The position numbers and the translations under genes are program-made. Source: Blastococcus mobilis (GTDB lineage Bacteria; Actinomycetota; Actinomycetes; Mycobacteriales; Geodermatophilaceae). From it: a stretch of 64,000 bases of DNA. Where the stretch lies: NCBI RefSeq assembly GCF_900188025.1, contig NZ_FZNO01000007.1, positions 1 through 64,000 of the forward strand, read 5' to 3'. Of this stretch, positions 50,748 through 60,059 are shown piece by piece (the stretch's first letter is position 1; the number at the start of each line of letters is the position of its first letter). The notes under the pieces are model-generated. The model made no database searches and was not told the DNA's origin. It saw only the letters and a program-made list of their open reading frames with translations.

Positions 50748-51660
50748 GCGGCCACTGGTCGTCCGGGCCGCCGGGTGCGTGATCTGGCGGCACCGGGGCG
50801 ACGGCACGCTGGAGACAGCGGTGGTGCACCGGCCGAAGTACGACGACTGGTCGCTGCCGAAGGGCAAGCCGGAGCCTGGCGAGCACCTGCTGCAGACGGC
50901 CCACCGCGAGGTCCTCGAGGAGTCCGGCTTCGACGTCGTGCTGGGTCGGCGCAGTGTCCGGACGCGCTACGACGTCAGCCTCCCCGGCGGCGGCTCCGCG
51001 CCGAAGGAGGTCGACTACTGGACCGCGCAGTGGACCGGTGGGGAGTTCGTGCCCAACGACGAGGCCGACGAGCTGCGCTGGCTGCCGGTCGACGCGGCTA
51101 CGGCGCTGTGCAGCCACGACCACGACCGCGCCGTTCTGGTCGACCTGGAGCGGACCGACGTCCCGTGCATGCCGAGGCTGGCTCTCGTCCGGCACGGGCA
51201 TGCCGGCCACCGCCGCGACTGGGACGGGCCCGACGACACGCGGCCGCTGGACGGCCGCGGCGAGCGTGAGGCGGCCCGCCTGGCAGAGGTACTGCCGGTG
51301 TTCGGCCCCGTGGACGTCCTGTCGGCACGGCGGACCCGATGCGAGCAGACCGTCGCACCCCTCGCGGAGCGGCTCGGCGTCCCGGTACAGCCCCTGCCCG
51401 AGCTGGGCGAGGAGGAGTTCGGCGAGGACCCGCAGGCCGGTCTGGCGACCGTGGAGCGGCTGCTGGCCCCGCGGAGCACGCCCGGGATCACCGTCGTCTG
51501 CAGCCAGGGCGGGGCGATCCCGTCGGTACTGCTCAGTCTGGGCGTGCGCTGGGAGCGGGGCGCCGGGCGGCTGCACCCGCCCGCGGCCAAGGGCAGCGTC
51601 TGGGTGCTGGGCGGCCGGCCCGGGGCGCTGAGCGCGGACTACTACCGCGACTTTTTTTAG
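50731..51660 (+). CDS. mutT1: NUDIX-histidine phosphatase fusion (MutT1-like)
   Basis: The N-terminal NUDIX domain (~1-140) has [20 protein letters not shown] followed by ESGF, a complete Nudix box. The C-terminal domain (~148-309) is a histidine phosphatase with [20 protein letters not shown] and [12 protein letters not shown]. This two-domain design matches mycobacterial MutT1 (Rv2985), which hydrolyses 8-oxo-dGTP/8-oxo-GTP and diadenosine polyphosphates, and lies right after ppk1 there too. The GTG 50731 overlaps ppk1. The last two Phe codons and stop are made by a run of seven T. Confidence 0.92.
   Translation: MSTLAERPLVVRAAGCVIWRHRGDGTLETAVVHRPKYDDWSLPKGKPEPGEHLLQTAHREVLEESGFDVVLGRRSVRTRYDVSLPGGGSAPKEVDYWTAQWTGGEFVPNDEADELRWLPVDAATALCSHDHDRAVLVDLERTDVPCMPRLALVRHGHAGHRRDWDGPDDTRPLDGRGEREAARLAEVLPVFGPVDVLSARRTRCEQTVAPLAERLGVPVQPLPELGEEEFGEDPQAGLATVERLLAPRSTPGITVVCSQGGAIPSVLLSLGVRWERGAGRLHPPAAKGSVWVLGGRPGALSADYYRDFF
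51633..51658 (+). terminator. Possible terminator overlapping the mutT1 stop codon
   Basis: A 5-bp GC stem (CGCGG...CCGCG, 7-base loop) is followed by AC and a seven-T run that runs into the TAG stop. A T run this long is unusual in such GC-rich DNA. It would end the fbiD-ppk1-mutT1 transcript at the stop codon, before the convergent leuD. Confidence 0.4.
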
Positions 51661-51699
51661 AGGCCCCGTCCCGGGTCCCGGCCTGAGCGTGCGAAGGCT

Positions 51700-51768
51700 G
51701 GGGAGGACGGGGTCCTTCTACCTGCCCCCACCGCTCGCAGGCTCGCGGCGGGACCCTGCAGAGGGCCG
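51700..51768. repeat. Dispersed GC-rich intergenic repeat, copy 4
   Basis: It begins with the 20-base block GGGGAGGACGGGGTCCTTCT, identical to 14698-14717, and continues with a CCCCCACCGCTCGCAGGCTC segment and GCGGCGGGACCCTGCAG. It fills the convergent gap between mutT1 and leuD, stopping five bases before the leuD stop codon. Confidence 0.65.
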
Positions 51769-51772
51769 CCGC

Positions 51773-52377
51773 TCAGCGGACCGGAAGCGCCGTCGGCAGC
51801 CAGGCCGGGCGACCGGCCTCGAAGGCCTCGACGTCGTCGAGGTTCCGTTCGGTCAGACCGACGTCGTCCAGGCCCTCCAGCAGGCGCCAGCGGACGTAGT
51901 CGTCGATCTCGAACGGCACGGAGACGTCGTCATACGTGATCTGCTTCGCCTGCAGGTCGACGGTCACCTGCATCGCCGGATCGGTCTCGATCGCGGTCCA
52001 CAGCGCCTCCACCTGCTCCTGCGGCAGGACGACGGTGAGCAGTCCCGCCTTGGTCGAGTTGTTGCGGAAGATGTCGGCGAACCGGGAGCTGATGACGACG
52101 CGGAAGCCGCCGTCCAGCAGGGCCCAGTTGGCGTGCTCGCGGGACGACCCGGTGCCGAAGTCGGGTCCGGCGACGAGGATCGAGGCGTCGGCGTACTGCG
52201 GCTGGTTGAGCACGAAATCCGGCTCGTTGGTGCGCCAGGCCTTGAAGAGACCGTCGGCGAAGCCGGTGCGGGTGATCCGCTTGAGGTACTCGGCCGGGAT
52301 GATCTGGTCGGTGTCGACGGCCGACCGGCGCAGCGGGGCCGCGGTGCCGGTGTGCGTGGTGAAGGCGTCCATGGTCA

Positions 52378-52378
<1 letters not shown>
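51773..52378 (-). CDS. leuD: 3-isopropylmalate dehydratase small subunit
   Basis: LeuD completes the isopropylmalate isomerase with LeuC. The swivel domain shows [40 protein letters not shown] and [20 protein letters not shown]. The length of 201 residues is usual. The start codon shares its A with the leuC stop (TGATG), so the subunits are translated together. Confidence 0.96.
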
Positions 52379-53790
<1,412 letters not shown>

Positions 53791-53837
53791 GGTTCGTCCT
53801 CTCACCGGGGCACCCCGACCGGTGATCGCGGTGGCGA

Positions 53838-53852
53838 TCTCACACTGTGGGA
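53838..53852. promoter_or_regulatory. Candidate IclR-type operator between leuC and its regulator
   Basis: TCTCACA-C-TGTGGGA is a 15-base palindrome with six of seven arm positions matched, in the divergent gap. Its inner 12 bases resemble the LtbR operator of Corynebacterium glutamicum as I recall it, CA(T/C)ATAGTG(A/G)GA, at 10 of 12 positions. Confidence 0.5.
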
Positions 53853-53867
53853 TGCGAGTATTGCTGT

Positions 53868-54569
53868 GTGGGACAGCCTAACCCCGTCGCCGTCTTGGAC
53901 AAAGCGGTGACCATTCTTCGTGCCGTCGCCGACGAGCCGGCCACGCTGGCCGAGCTGGTCAGCCGTACCGGCCTGCCCCGGGCGACCGCCCACCGGCTCG
54001 CCGTGGCCCTGGAGGGGCACCGGCTCGTCCGGCGCACCGCGGAGGGCTCGTGGGCCCCCGGACCCGCCCTGGCCGAGCTGGGTCGTGGCGGCGTCGACCT
54101 GGCCGAGCTCGCCGGGCGACACCTGATCGCGCTGCGCGACGCGAGCGGGGAGAGCGCCCAGTTCTACGTCCGGGACGGCGCCACCCGCGTGTGCGTCGCC
54201 GCCGCCGAGCGCACGAGCGGGCTGCGCGACACCGTGCCGGTCGGCGCACGGCTGCCGATGACCGCCGGGTCGGCAGCGCACGCCCTGCTGGCGTTCACTC
54301 CCGCCGAGGAGGTCACCCGCCTGCTCCCGGCGGCCAGCTTCACCGCACGGACGCTGCTCGACGTCCGCCGCCGCGGCTGGGCGCACAGCGTCGCCGAGCG
54401 GGAGCCGGGCGTGGCCTCCCTGTCCGCCCCGGTGCGTGACGGCTCCGGGGCGGTCCTCGGTGCCGTCTCGATCTCCGGACCGGTCGAGCGGCTGGGCCGC
54501 CGGCCCAGCCCCGAGGTCATCGGCGCCGTCCTCGACGCGGCCGCCGCCATCTCCCGGGCGGCGCGCTAG
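53868..54569 (+). CDS. ndgR: IclR family regulator (NdgR/LtbR-like)
   Basis: The 233-residue protein has an N-terminal winged HTH ([40 protein letters not shown]) and a C-terminal effector domain ([40 protein letters not shown]). In Streptomyces NdgR and Corynebacterium LtbR, members next to leuCD control leucine synthesis, so this gene probably does the same. The GTG 53868 is chosen because the longer frame from GTG 53847 starts inside the operator palindrome. Confidence 0.88.
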   Translation: MGQPNPVAVLDKAVTILRAVADEPATLAELVSRTGLPRATAHRLAVALEGHRLVRRTAEGSWAPGPALAELGRGGVDLAELAGRHLIALRDASGESAQFYVRDGATRVCVAAAERTSGLRDTVPVGARLPMTAGSAAHALLAFTPAEEVTRLLPAASFTARTLLDVRRRGWAHSVAEREPGVASLSAPVRDGSGAVLGAVSISGPVERLGRRPSPEVIGAVLDAAAAISRAAR

Positions 54570-54709
54570 CGGCCCGTCCACCCGGCGACCGCACTGGCCG
54601 CATGAGCGCGGATGCGAGGCGTGGTCGGGTCGCGCCGCTCGGCAGGGCATGGCGAACGATGTCGGCCCGCGGGTGCCGGCCACCGTGCTGGTCTGATGCC
54701 CCGGGTCGC

Positions 54710-55228
54710 TCAGAGCAGTACGGCGCTGTCGCCCCGCCGGATGGTGCCACCCCGCAGCACGGACGCCTGGACGCCGAAGGTCAGGTCGCGCCCGTCGGCC
54801 AGGGCCCGGAGGATCCGGCCGAGCACGCGGCCGAGGCTCCGGAGCGCCGCGCTGGTGATCACGTGCACCGGGGACTGGTCGTGGTGTGGGACCTCGCCCT
54901 CGGGGCGCAGCTCCAGCGGCCGGCCCAGCACGGTGCTGAGCGTCTGGTTCGCGGCCGCGTCGTCGGCGGTGAGTGGGCCGCTGGGGAAGTCCACGACGGG
55001 TACGGCGCCCGCGAGCCTCGCCCGCAACTCCAGCAACCCGTCGACCCGGCGGAAGCGGCGGGTGGTCTTGCCGCTGCCGATGCCTCCGTCCTCGGTGTGG
55101 ACCGCCCAGCCACGGTCACCGGCCAGCCCTCGCGGGCCGACCTCCACCACCGCCAGCTCCTCGCCGGCCAGGGACTTCACGGGGTACCGCGTCAGCCCGG
55201 CCACGACTCCGGCCGGCCGCCGCGTCAC
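54710..55228 (-). CDS. MOSC-domain protein
   Basis: The 172-residue protein has the MOSC N-terminal barrel (VAGLTRYPVKSLAGEELAVV, GPRGLAGDRGWAVHTEDGG) and a shortened C-terminal MOSC part ending FGVQASVLRGGTIRRGDSAV. The usual Arg/Pro-rich block and catalytic Cys region are missing, so it is atypical and possibly inactive as a sulfur carrier. The GTG 55226-55228 overlaps the stop of the small membrane protein (GTGA). The link to galactose genes is not understood. Confidence 0.72.
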   Translation of the reverse strand: MTRRPAGVVAGLTRYPVKSLAGEELAVVEVGPRGLAGDRGWAVHTEDGGIGSGKTTRRFRRVDGLLELRARLAGAVPVVDFPSGPLTADDAAANQTLSTVLGRPLELRPEGEVPHHDQSPVHVITSAALRSLGRVLGRILRALADGRDLTFGVQASVLRGGTIRRGDSAVLL

Positions 55229-55491
55229 CGGCCGGGCTGATCGGCGCCGGTCTCCTTCGGTGCCTCGACGAGGATCGGGCGCAGCCGTGACCACAGCGCG
55301 AAGCCGGCGGCGACCACGACCATGGCGAGCCCGGCCCAGAGGTTGGCGTTGATGCCACCGGCCTTGGCGAGGGTCTCCTCCGACCGGTCGACCAGGCCCA
55401 CGATCACGAGGACGACACCGTAGAAACCGATCAGGCCGGCGATGACGTTGCGGACGTCGAAGGCGCCGGCCGAGCGCTGCGGGTTGCTCAT
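55225..55491 (-). CDS. Small two-helix membrane protein beside the symporter
   Basis: The 88-residue protein has two hydrophobic helices, VIAGLIGFYGVVLVIVGLV and LWAGLAMVVVAAGFALWS, with a short loop and a polar tail. Small proteins of this type accompany sodium:solute symporters in actinobacteria and may be accessory subunits; that is inference. It lies 14 bases after the symporter gene on the same strand. Confidence 0.7.
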   Translation of the reverse strand: MSNPQRSAGAFDVRNVIAGLIGFYGVVLVIVGLVDRSEETLAKAGGINANLWAGLAMVVVAAGFALWSRLRPILVEAPKETGADQPGR

Positions 55492-55505
55492 CGGATGCTC
55501 CTGAC

Positions 55506-57179
55506 TCAGCGGAAGACGACGTTGAGAGCGATGACCATGGCCAGCGCGATCCCGGCCAGCGGCACCGGTGACTGGTACCAGGGCAGCCGGTGCGCCTCGG
55601 GGTCGGTGCGCAGCTCCCTGGGTGTCTCGGAGTAGACCAGCCCCGCGAGCTCGGCCGCGGGCTTCGGCGCGGTCACCTGCGTCACCAGGACGCTGACGAC
55701 GATGTCGACGACGAAGGCCGCGGCCGCCGCGACGAACGCGCCACCCTGGCCCGGGAGGTCGAACACGCCTGCGGCCACCAGCCGGTCCACGGTCAGCGCG
55801 GCGAGCGTGCCCGAGACGAGGCCCATCCATCCGGCCGTCGGCGTCATCCGCTTCCAGAACATGCCGAGGATGAACGTGGCGAACAGCGGGGCGTTGAAGA
55901 ACCCGAAGAGGGTCTGCAGGTAGTCCATCAGGTTGCTGTAGCCGGCGGCGATCAGCGCCGTCCCGATCGCGGCGACCGTGGCGCCCACCGTCGCCCACCG
56001 GCCGACCTTCAGGTAGTAGCCGTCGGGCCGGTCCTTCCGCACGTACTGCTGCCACAGGTCGTAGCTGAAGACGGTGTTGAAGGAGGAGATGTTGGCCGCC
56101 ATGCCGGCCATGAAGGCCGCCAGCAGGCCGGCGATCGCGATGCCCAGCAGGCCGTTGGGCAGGACGTCGCGGATGAGCAGCAGGATCGCGTCGTTGTACG
56201 TGACACCGCTGTCGCCGGTCGGATCGGCCTTGTAGTCGATCATCTCGGTGACCAGGACGGCCGAGATCATGCCCGGGACGACCACGATGAACGGCACGAA
56301 CATCTTCGGGAAGGCCCCGATGATGGGCGTGCTGCGCGCCGCGGACATCGACTTGGTCGCCATCGCGCGCTGGACCTCGACGAAGTTCGTCGTCCAGTAG
56401 CCGAAGGACAGGACGAAGCCGAGACCGAAGACGATCCCGATCACCGACCACACCGGGTTCTCGAAGCCGGAGAGGTTGGTCGCCGGCCACGAGGAGAGCT
56501 GCTCCTCACCGCCCGGGGTCTCCTGGATGGCGTCGATCAGCCCGCCCACGCCGCCGACCTTGTGCAGCCCGATGAGGGTCAGCGGCAGCAGCGCGGCGAC
56601 GATGACGAAGAACTGCAGGACCTCGTTGTAGATGGCCGCCGACAGCCCGCCGAGGGTGATGTAGCTGAGCACGATGGCCGCGGCCAGGATCAGCGACACC
56701 CACAGCGGCCAGCCGAGCAGTGACCCGACGATCGTGGCCAGCAGGTACAGGTTGATTCCGGCGATCAGGACCTGGGCCACGGCGAAGCTGATCGCGTTGA
56801 CCAGGTGGGCGCCGGTGCCGAAGCGGCGTCGCATGAACTCCGGGACGCTGCGGACCTTCGACCCGTAGTAGAAGGGCATCATCACCACGCCCAGGAAGAG
56901 CATGGCCGGGACGGCGCCGATCCAGAAGTAGTGCATCGTCGCCATGCCGTACTGCGCGCCGTTGGCCGACATCCCGATGATCTCGACCGCGCCCAGGTTG
57001 GCCGAGATGAACGCCAGCCCGGTCACCCACGCCGGCAGCGACCGCCCGGACAGGAAGAAGTCGAGGCTGTCGGACACCCGGCGGCGGGCGGCGAGCCCGA
57101 TCCCGAGGACGACGGCGAAGTAGACGGCGACCAATGCGTAGTCGAGGAGGGATGCGTCCAGTCTCAGGGTGTCGTCCAC
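55506..57179 (-). CDS. Sodium:solute symporter family protein (probable galactose transporter)
   Basis: The 557-residue protein has about 13-14 transmembrane helices and SSS family segments: DFFLSGRSLPAWVTGLAFIS, SANLGAVEIIGMSANGAQYG, SYITLGGLSAAIYNEVLQFF and GMAANISSFNTVFSYDLWQQ. It is located directly after galK and galT, so galactose is the likely substrate, as in SGLT-like proteins of the family, but the sequence alone does not prove it. The ATG/GTG start at 57179 gives a full-length protein. Confidence 0.88.
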   Translation of the reverse strand: MDDTLRLDASLLDYALVAVYFAVVLGIGLAARRRVSDSLDFFLSGRSLPAWVTGLAFISANLGAVEIIGMSANGAQYGMATMHYFWIGAVPAMLFLGVVMMPFYYGSKVRSVPEFMRRRFGTGAHLVNAISFAVAQVLIAGINLYLLATIVGSLLGWPLWVSLILAAAIVLSYITLGGLSAAIYNEVLQFFVIVAALLPLTLIGLHKVGGVGGLIDAIQETPGGEEQLSSWPATNLSGFENPVWSVIGIVFGLGFVLSFGYWTTNFVEVQRAMATKSMSAARSTPIIGAFPKMFVPFIVVVPGMISAVLVTEMIDYKADPTGDSGVTYNDAILLLIRDVLPNGLLGIAIAGLLAAFMAGMAANISSFNTVFSYDLWQQYVRKDRPDGYYLKVGRWATVGATVAAIGTALIAAGYSNLMDYLQTLFGFFNAPLFATFILGMFWKRMTPTAGWMGLVSGTLAALTVDRLVAAGVFDLPGQGGAFVAAAAAFVVDIVVSVLVTQVTAPKPAAELAGLVYSETPRELRTDPEAHRLPWYQSPVPLAGIALAMVIALNVVFR

Positions 57180-57225
57180 AGGAACTTTCTCGTCTCGGTC
57201 GCGGGGGTTCGGGCTGACTTGCCTG

Positions 57226-58395
57226 TCACGTCAACCTGCGCGCTCCAGCGGACGGGACGACGGTGAACGTTCTCGGGGCGGGCTGGCTCTCGCGGGCGAA
57301 ACGGTCGGTCACCGCGTGGGCGACGTCGGCGATCCGGTCGACCTCGACGAGGGCGAGCGCGCTGCCCCCGAAGCCGCCGCCCACCATGCGCGCCCCGTGG
57401 GCGCCGGCCCCCACCGCCGCGTCGACGATCGCGTCGAGCAGCGGGACGGAGATCTCGAAGTCGTCGCGGAGGGACACGTGACCTGCCGTCAGGATCCGGC
57501 CGATCGCGCGGGGGTCGGCGTCCCCACGGAGGGCATCGACCACCTCCAGCACGCGGGCGTTCTCCGTCACGACGTGCCGCGCCCGCCGGTGGAGCACGTT
57601 CCCCTCGGCGGTGCCGTCGGCCAGGACACCGAGGTCGGCGACGTCCGTGATCTCCCGGAGCAGGCCGACGCCCAGCCGCGCGGCGGCCTCCTCGCACTCG
57701 CGCCGGCGGTCGCCGTAGCCGCCGTCGGCGTGGTCGTGGGTGGTCCCCGAGTCGATGACCAGCAGCGCCAGCCCGGCGGCCTCGAGATCGAGTGGGACCT
57801 GCTCGCTCGAGCGGTCCTGGGTGTCCAGGAACAGCGCGTGACCGGCGGTGCAGAGCAGGGAGGCCGACTGGTCCAGGATGCCGGTGGGGGCACCGACGAA
57901 GTCGTTCTCCGCTCGGCGGGCGACGTCGACGAGGTCCGCCGCGGCCAGGTCGAGGCCGAGCAGGTCCCGCAGGGCGAGGGCGACGGCGCACTCCAGCGCG
58001 GCCGACGACGACAGGCCCGCGCCCGCGGGGACGTCGCCGTCCACCAGGATGCTCAGGCCGCTCGCCACCCCGTCGCGCAGCTCGTGCACCACGCCGGCGG
58101 GATATCCCGCCCAGCCGTCGGGATGCCCCGGGGCCAGGTCCTCGATCGCGGTCCGCACGGTGTTCCCGGGGTGCTGCAGGGAAGCGATCGCGACCAGTCC
58201 GTCGTCCCGCCGGGCGACCGCCGCGCGCGTGGTGTGCGGCAGCGCGACCGGCAGGACGTAGCCGCCGTTGTAGTCGGTGTGCTCGCCGATCACGTTGACC
58301 CGGCCGGGCGCGGCCCAGACCCCCTCGGGAGCATGTTCGAACGACTCGGTGAAGGCCTTCCGGGCGCGGGAGACCATCTGCTCGTCGGAGATCAC
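57226..58395 (-). CDS. galK: Galactokinase
   Basis: GalK phosphorylates galactose at C1. GHMP-kinase motifs are all present: GRVNVIGEHTDYNGGYVLPV (galactokinase signature), VPAGAGLSSSAALECAVALA (ATP-binding) and GARMVGGGFGGSALALV. The GTG at 58393-58395 overlaps the galT stop (GTGA) and yields 389 residues. The operon lacks galE and galM. Confidence 0.95.
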   Translation of the reverse strand: MISDEQMVSRARKAFTESFEHAPEGVWAAPGRVNVIGEHTDYNGGYVLPVALPHTTRAAVARRDDGLVAIASLQHPGNTVRTAIEDLAPGHPDGWAGYPAGVVHELRDGVASGLSILVDGDVPAGAGLSSSAALECAVALALRDLLGLDLAAADLVDVARRAENDFVGAPTGILDQSASLLCTAGHALFLDTQDRSSEQVPLDLEAAGLALLVIDSGTTHDHADGGYGDRRRECEEAAARLGVGLLREITDVADLGVLADGTAEGNVLHRRARHVVTENARVLEVVDALRGDADPRAIGRILTAGHVSLRDDFEISVPLLDAIVDAAVGAGAHGARMVGGGFGGSALALVEVDRIADVAHAVTDRFARESQPAPRTFTVVPSAGARRLT

Positions 58396-59474
58396 TGCAC
58401 CACCACGGCGCGGAGCTGCTCGGCGACGTCCTCGGGATTGGTGTCGGTGATGAAGGCCCCCATGCCCGACTCCGACCCGGCCAGGTACTTGAGCTTCCCC
58501 GGCGCCCGGCGCAGCGAGAACAGCTGCAGGTGCAGCCACCAGTCGTCCCGGTGGCGCACCGGCGCCTGGTTCCAGGAGGCGATGTAGGGCATCGGGGTGT
58601 CGAACCGACGGGCGAACCGGGCCAGCACGTCCAGGTAGACCTCGACGAACGCGTCGCGCTCGGCGTCGCCCAGGGCCGGGAGGTCGGGGACCTTGCGCAG
58701 CGGGAAGAACTGCACCTCGTAGGGCCAGCGCGCGGCCGCCGGCACGAACGCCGTCCAGTGCTCGTTGGCCACGACCACCCGTGGGCCGGCCGCCTCGGCC
58801 GCGACGACCTCGGCGAACAGGTCTCCCCCGGTTGCCGCCCGGTGCCGCTGCACCGAGCCCAGCACCTTCTCCACCCGCGGGGTCACGAAGGGGTAGGCGT
58901 AGATCTGCCCGTGGGGGTGCGACAGCGTGACCCCGATCTCCTCGCCGTGGTTCTCGAAGCAGAAGACCTGCTCCACGCCGTCCAGTGCGGACAGCTCCGC
59001 GGTCCGCTCGGCCCACACGTCGACGACCAGGCGCGCCCGATCGGCGCCGAGATCGGCGAAGACGCGGTCGTGGTCGCTGGTGAACAGGACGACCTCGGCC
59101 CGGCCGAAGCCGGGCCGCAGCTCCGCGAGCGGGTTCCCGGGCGCCTCCGTCGGGACGTCGCGGTCGACGCCCGTGGACAGGGAGGGGAACCGGTTCTCGA
59201 AGACGACGACCTGGTAGTCGCTCTCGGGCACCTCGGTCGGGCGGCCGGGCCGGGACGGATCCAGGGGACACTCGTCGGCCGGCGGCAGGAAGGTGCGCGT
59301 CTGGCGGTGGGAGGCGACGACGACCCACTCCCCCGACAGGGCGTCGTAGCGCAGCTGGGAGCGGGTGGCGACGGCCGGCAGGTCGCGCAGGTCGACGGCG
59401 TCGCGCGAGGTCGGCTCCCTGTCGAAGTAGAGGATCTCCCGGCCGTCGGCCAGACGACGACTCGTACGGATCAC
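58392..59474 (-). CDS. galT: Galactose-1-phosphate uridylyltransferase
   Basis: GalT exchanges UMP between UDP-glucose and galactose-1-phosphate. It has VVFENRFPSLS, the catalytic histidine triad-type motif LSHPHGQIYAYP and a C-terminal HLQLFSLRRAPGKLKYLAGS. The GTG 59472-59474 with a GGGGG run eight bases upstream fits actinobacterial N-termini (IRTSRRLADGREILYFD); GTG 59492 is the longer alternative. It is the first gene of the operon. Confidence 0.95.
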   Translation of the reverse strand: MIRTSRRLADGREILYFDREPTSRDAVDLRDLPAVATRSQLRYDALSGEWVVVASHRQTRTFLPPADECPLDPSRPGRPTEVPESDYQVVVFENRFPSLSTGVDRDVPTEAPGNPLAELRPGFGRAEVVLFTSDHDRVFADLGADRARLVVDVWAERTAELSALDGVEQVFCFENHGEEIGVTLSHPHGQIYAYPFVTPRVEKVLGSVQRHRAATGGDLFAEVVAAEAAGPRVVVANEHWTAFVPAAARWPYEVQFFPLRKVPDLPALGDAERDAFVEVYLDVLARFARRFDTPMPYIASWNQAPVRHRDDWWLHLQLFSLRRAPGKLKYLAGSESGMGAFITDTNPEDVAEQLRAVVVQ

Positions 59475-59580
59475 TGCTGCCACCCCCTTCACCGCCCGTC
59501 ACTGTGCGTGAGGAGCGTATCGACGCGGGCCCCCGTCGCTGACCACTGGCCATTCGGCGGGCGTCCGTCACCCAGAACGG

Positions 59581-59615
59581 CGGGAGCCCCCGACCGGGCA
59601 GGTCGGGGGCTCCCG
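59581..59615 (-). terminator. Terminator after tRNA-Glu copy 1
   Basis: A perfect 15-bp inverted repeat (arm CGGGAGCCCCCGACC) with a 5-base loop lies just downstream of the first tRNA-Glu gene. The same element, slightly changed, follows the second tRNA-Glu. Confidence 0.8.
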
Positions 59616-59622
59616 CGTGCTG

Positions 59623-59695
59623 TAGCCCCGAAGGGATTCGAACCCTCGCTACCGCCGTGAGAGGGCGGCGTCCTAGGCCGCTAGACGACGGGGCC
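59623..59695 (-). tRNA. tRNA-Glu (CTC), copy 1
   Basis: The cloverleaf reads GGCCCCG at the acceptor, an AGCGGCC-type D arm, anticodon CTC in the CCCTCTCACGG loop region and GGTTCGAATCCC in the T arm. The acceptor has a G-U pair at 1-72 and discriminator A; CCA is not encoded. It is 73 bases long, on the same strand as gltX. Confidence 0.97.
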
Positions 59696-59758
59696 GGACC
59701 CGGACAGTTTGCCATGCCGCCACGAGCGCTCTGGCAGGGGGGCGGCACCCAGGAACGC

Positions 59759-59794
59759 CGAGAGCCCCCGACCCGGGCAGGTCGGGGGCTCTCG
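59759..59794 (-). terminator. Terminator after tRNA-Glu copy 2
   Basis: A 15-bp stem (arm CGAGAGCCCCCGACC) with a 6-base loop lies between the two tRNA-Glu genes, nearly the same as the terminator after copy 1. Confidence 0.75.
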
Positions 59795-59801
59795 TGCGCT
59801 G

Positions 59802-59874
59802 TAGCCCCGAAGGGATTCGAACCCTCGCTACCGCCGTGAGAGGGCGGCGTCCTGGGCCGCTAGACGACGGGGCC
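59802..59874 (-). tRNA. tRNA-Glu (CTC), copy 2
   Basis: It is identical to copy 1 except for one base in the D-arm/anticodon-stem region (CCTGGGCC versus CCTAGGCC on the plus strand). The distance between the two genes is 179 bases, and the downstream hairpin is repeated too, showing a tandem duplication of tRNA plus terminator. Confidence 0.97.
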
Positions 59875-59908
59875 GTGCAGTGCTGCGGAGGAGAGAACTG
59901 CTTCCTCG

Positions 59909-59980
59909 CTGGGGTACCAGGACTCGAACCTAGACTAACGGAACCAGAAACCGTCGGGCTGCCAATTACCCCATACCCCA
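59909..59980 (-). tRNA. tRNA-Gln (CTG)
   Basis: The acceptor is TGGGGTA pairing with TACCCCA, with discriminator G. The D arm has GGTAATTGGCAG, the anticodon loop is TTCTGGT (anticodon CTG), and the T arm is GGTTCGAGTCC. It is 72 bases. In actinobacteria lacking GlnRS this tRNA is first charged with Glu by GltX, encoded 1.3 kb upstream. Confidence 0.96.
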
Positions 59981-60059
59981 TGGGTGGCACCTCGCGGCGC
60001 CGCAGAAGACGATACCCGACGCCTCTGGCGACGGCGGCACCGCCCCCGGTGTCGGCGGG

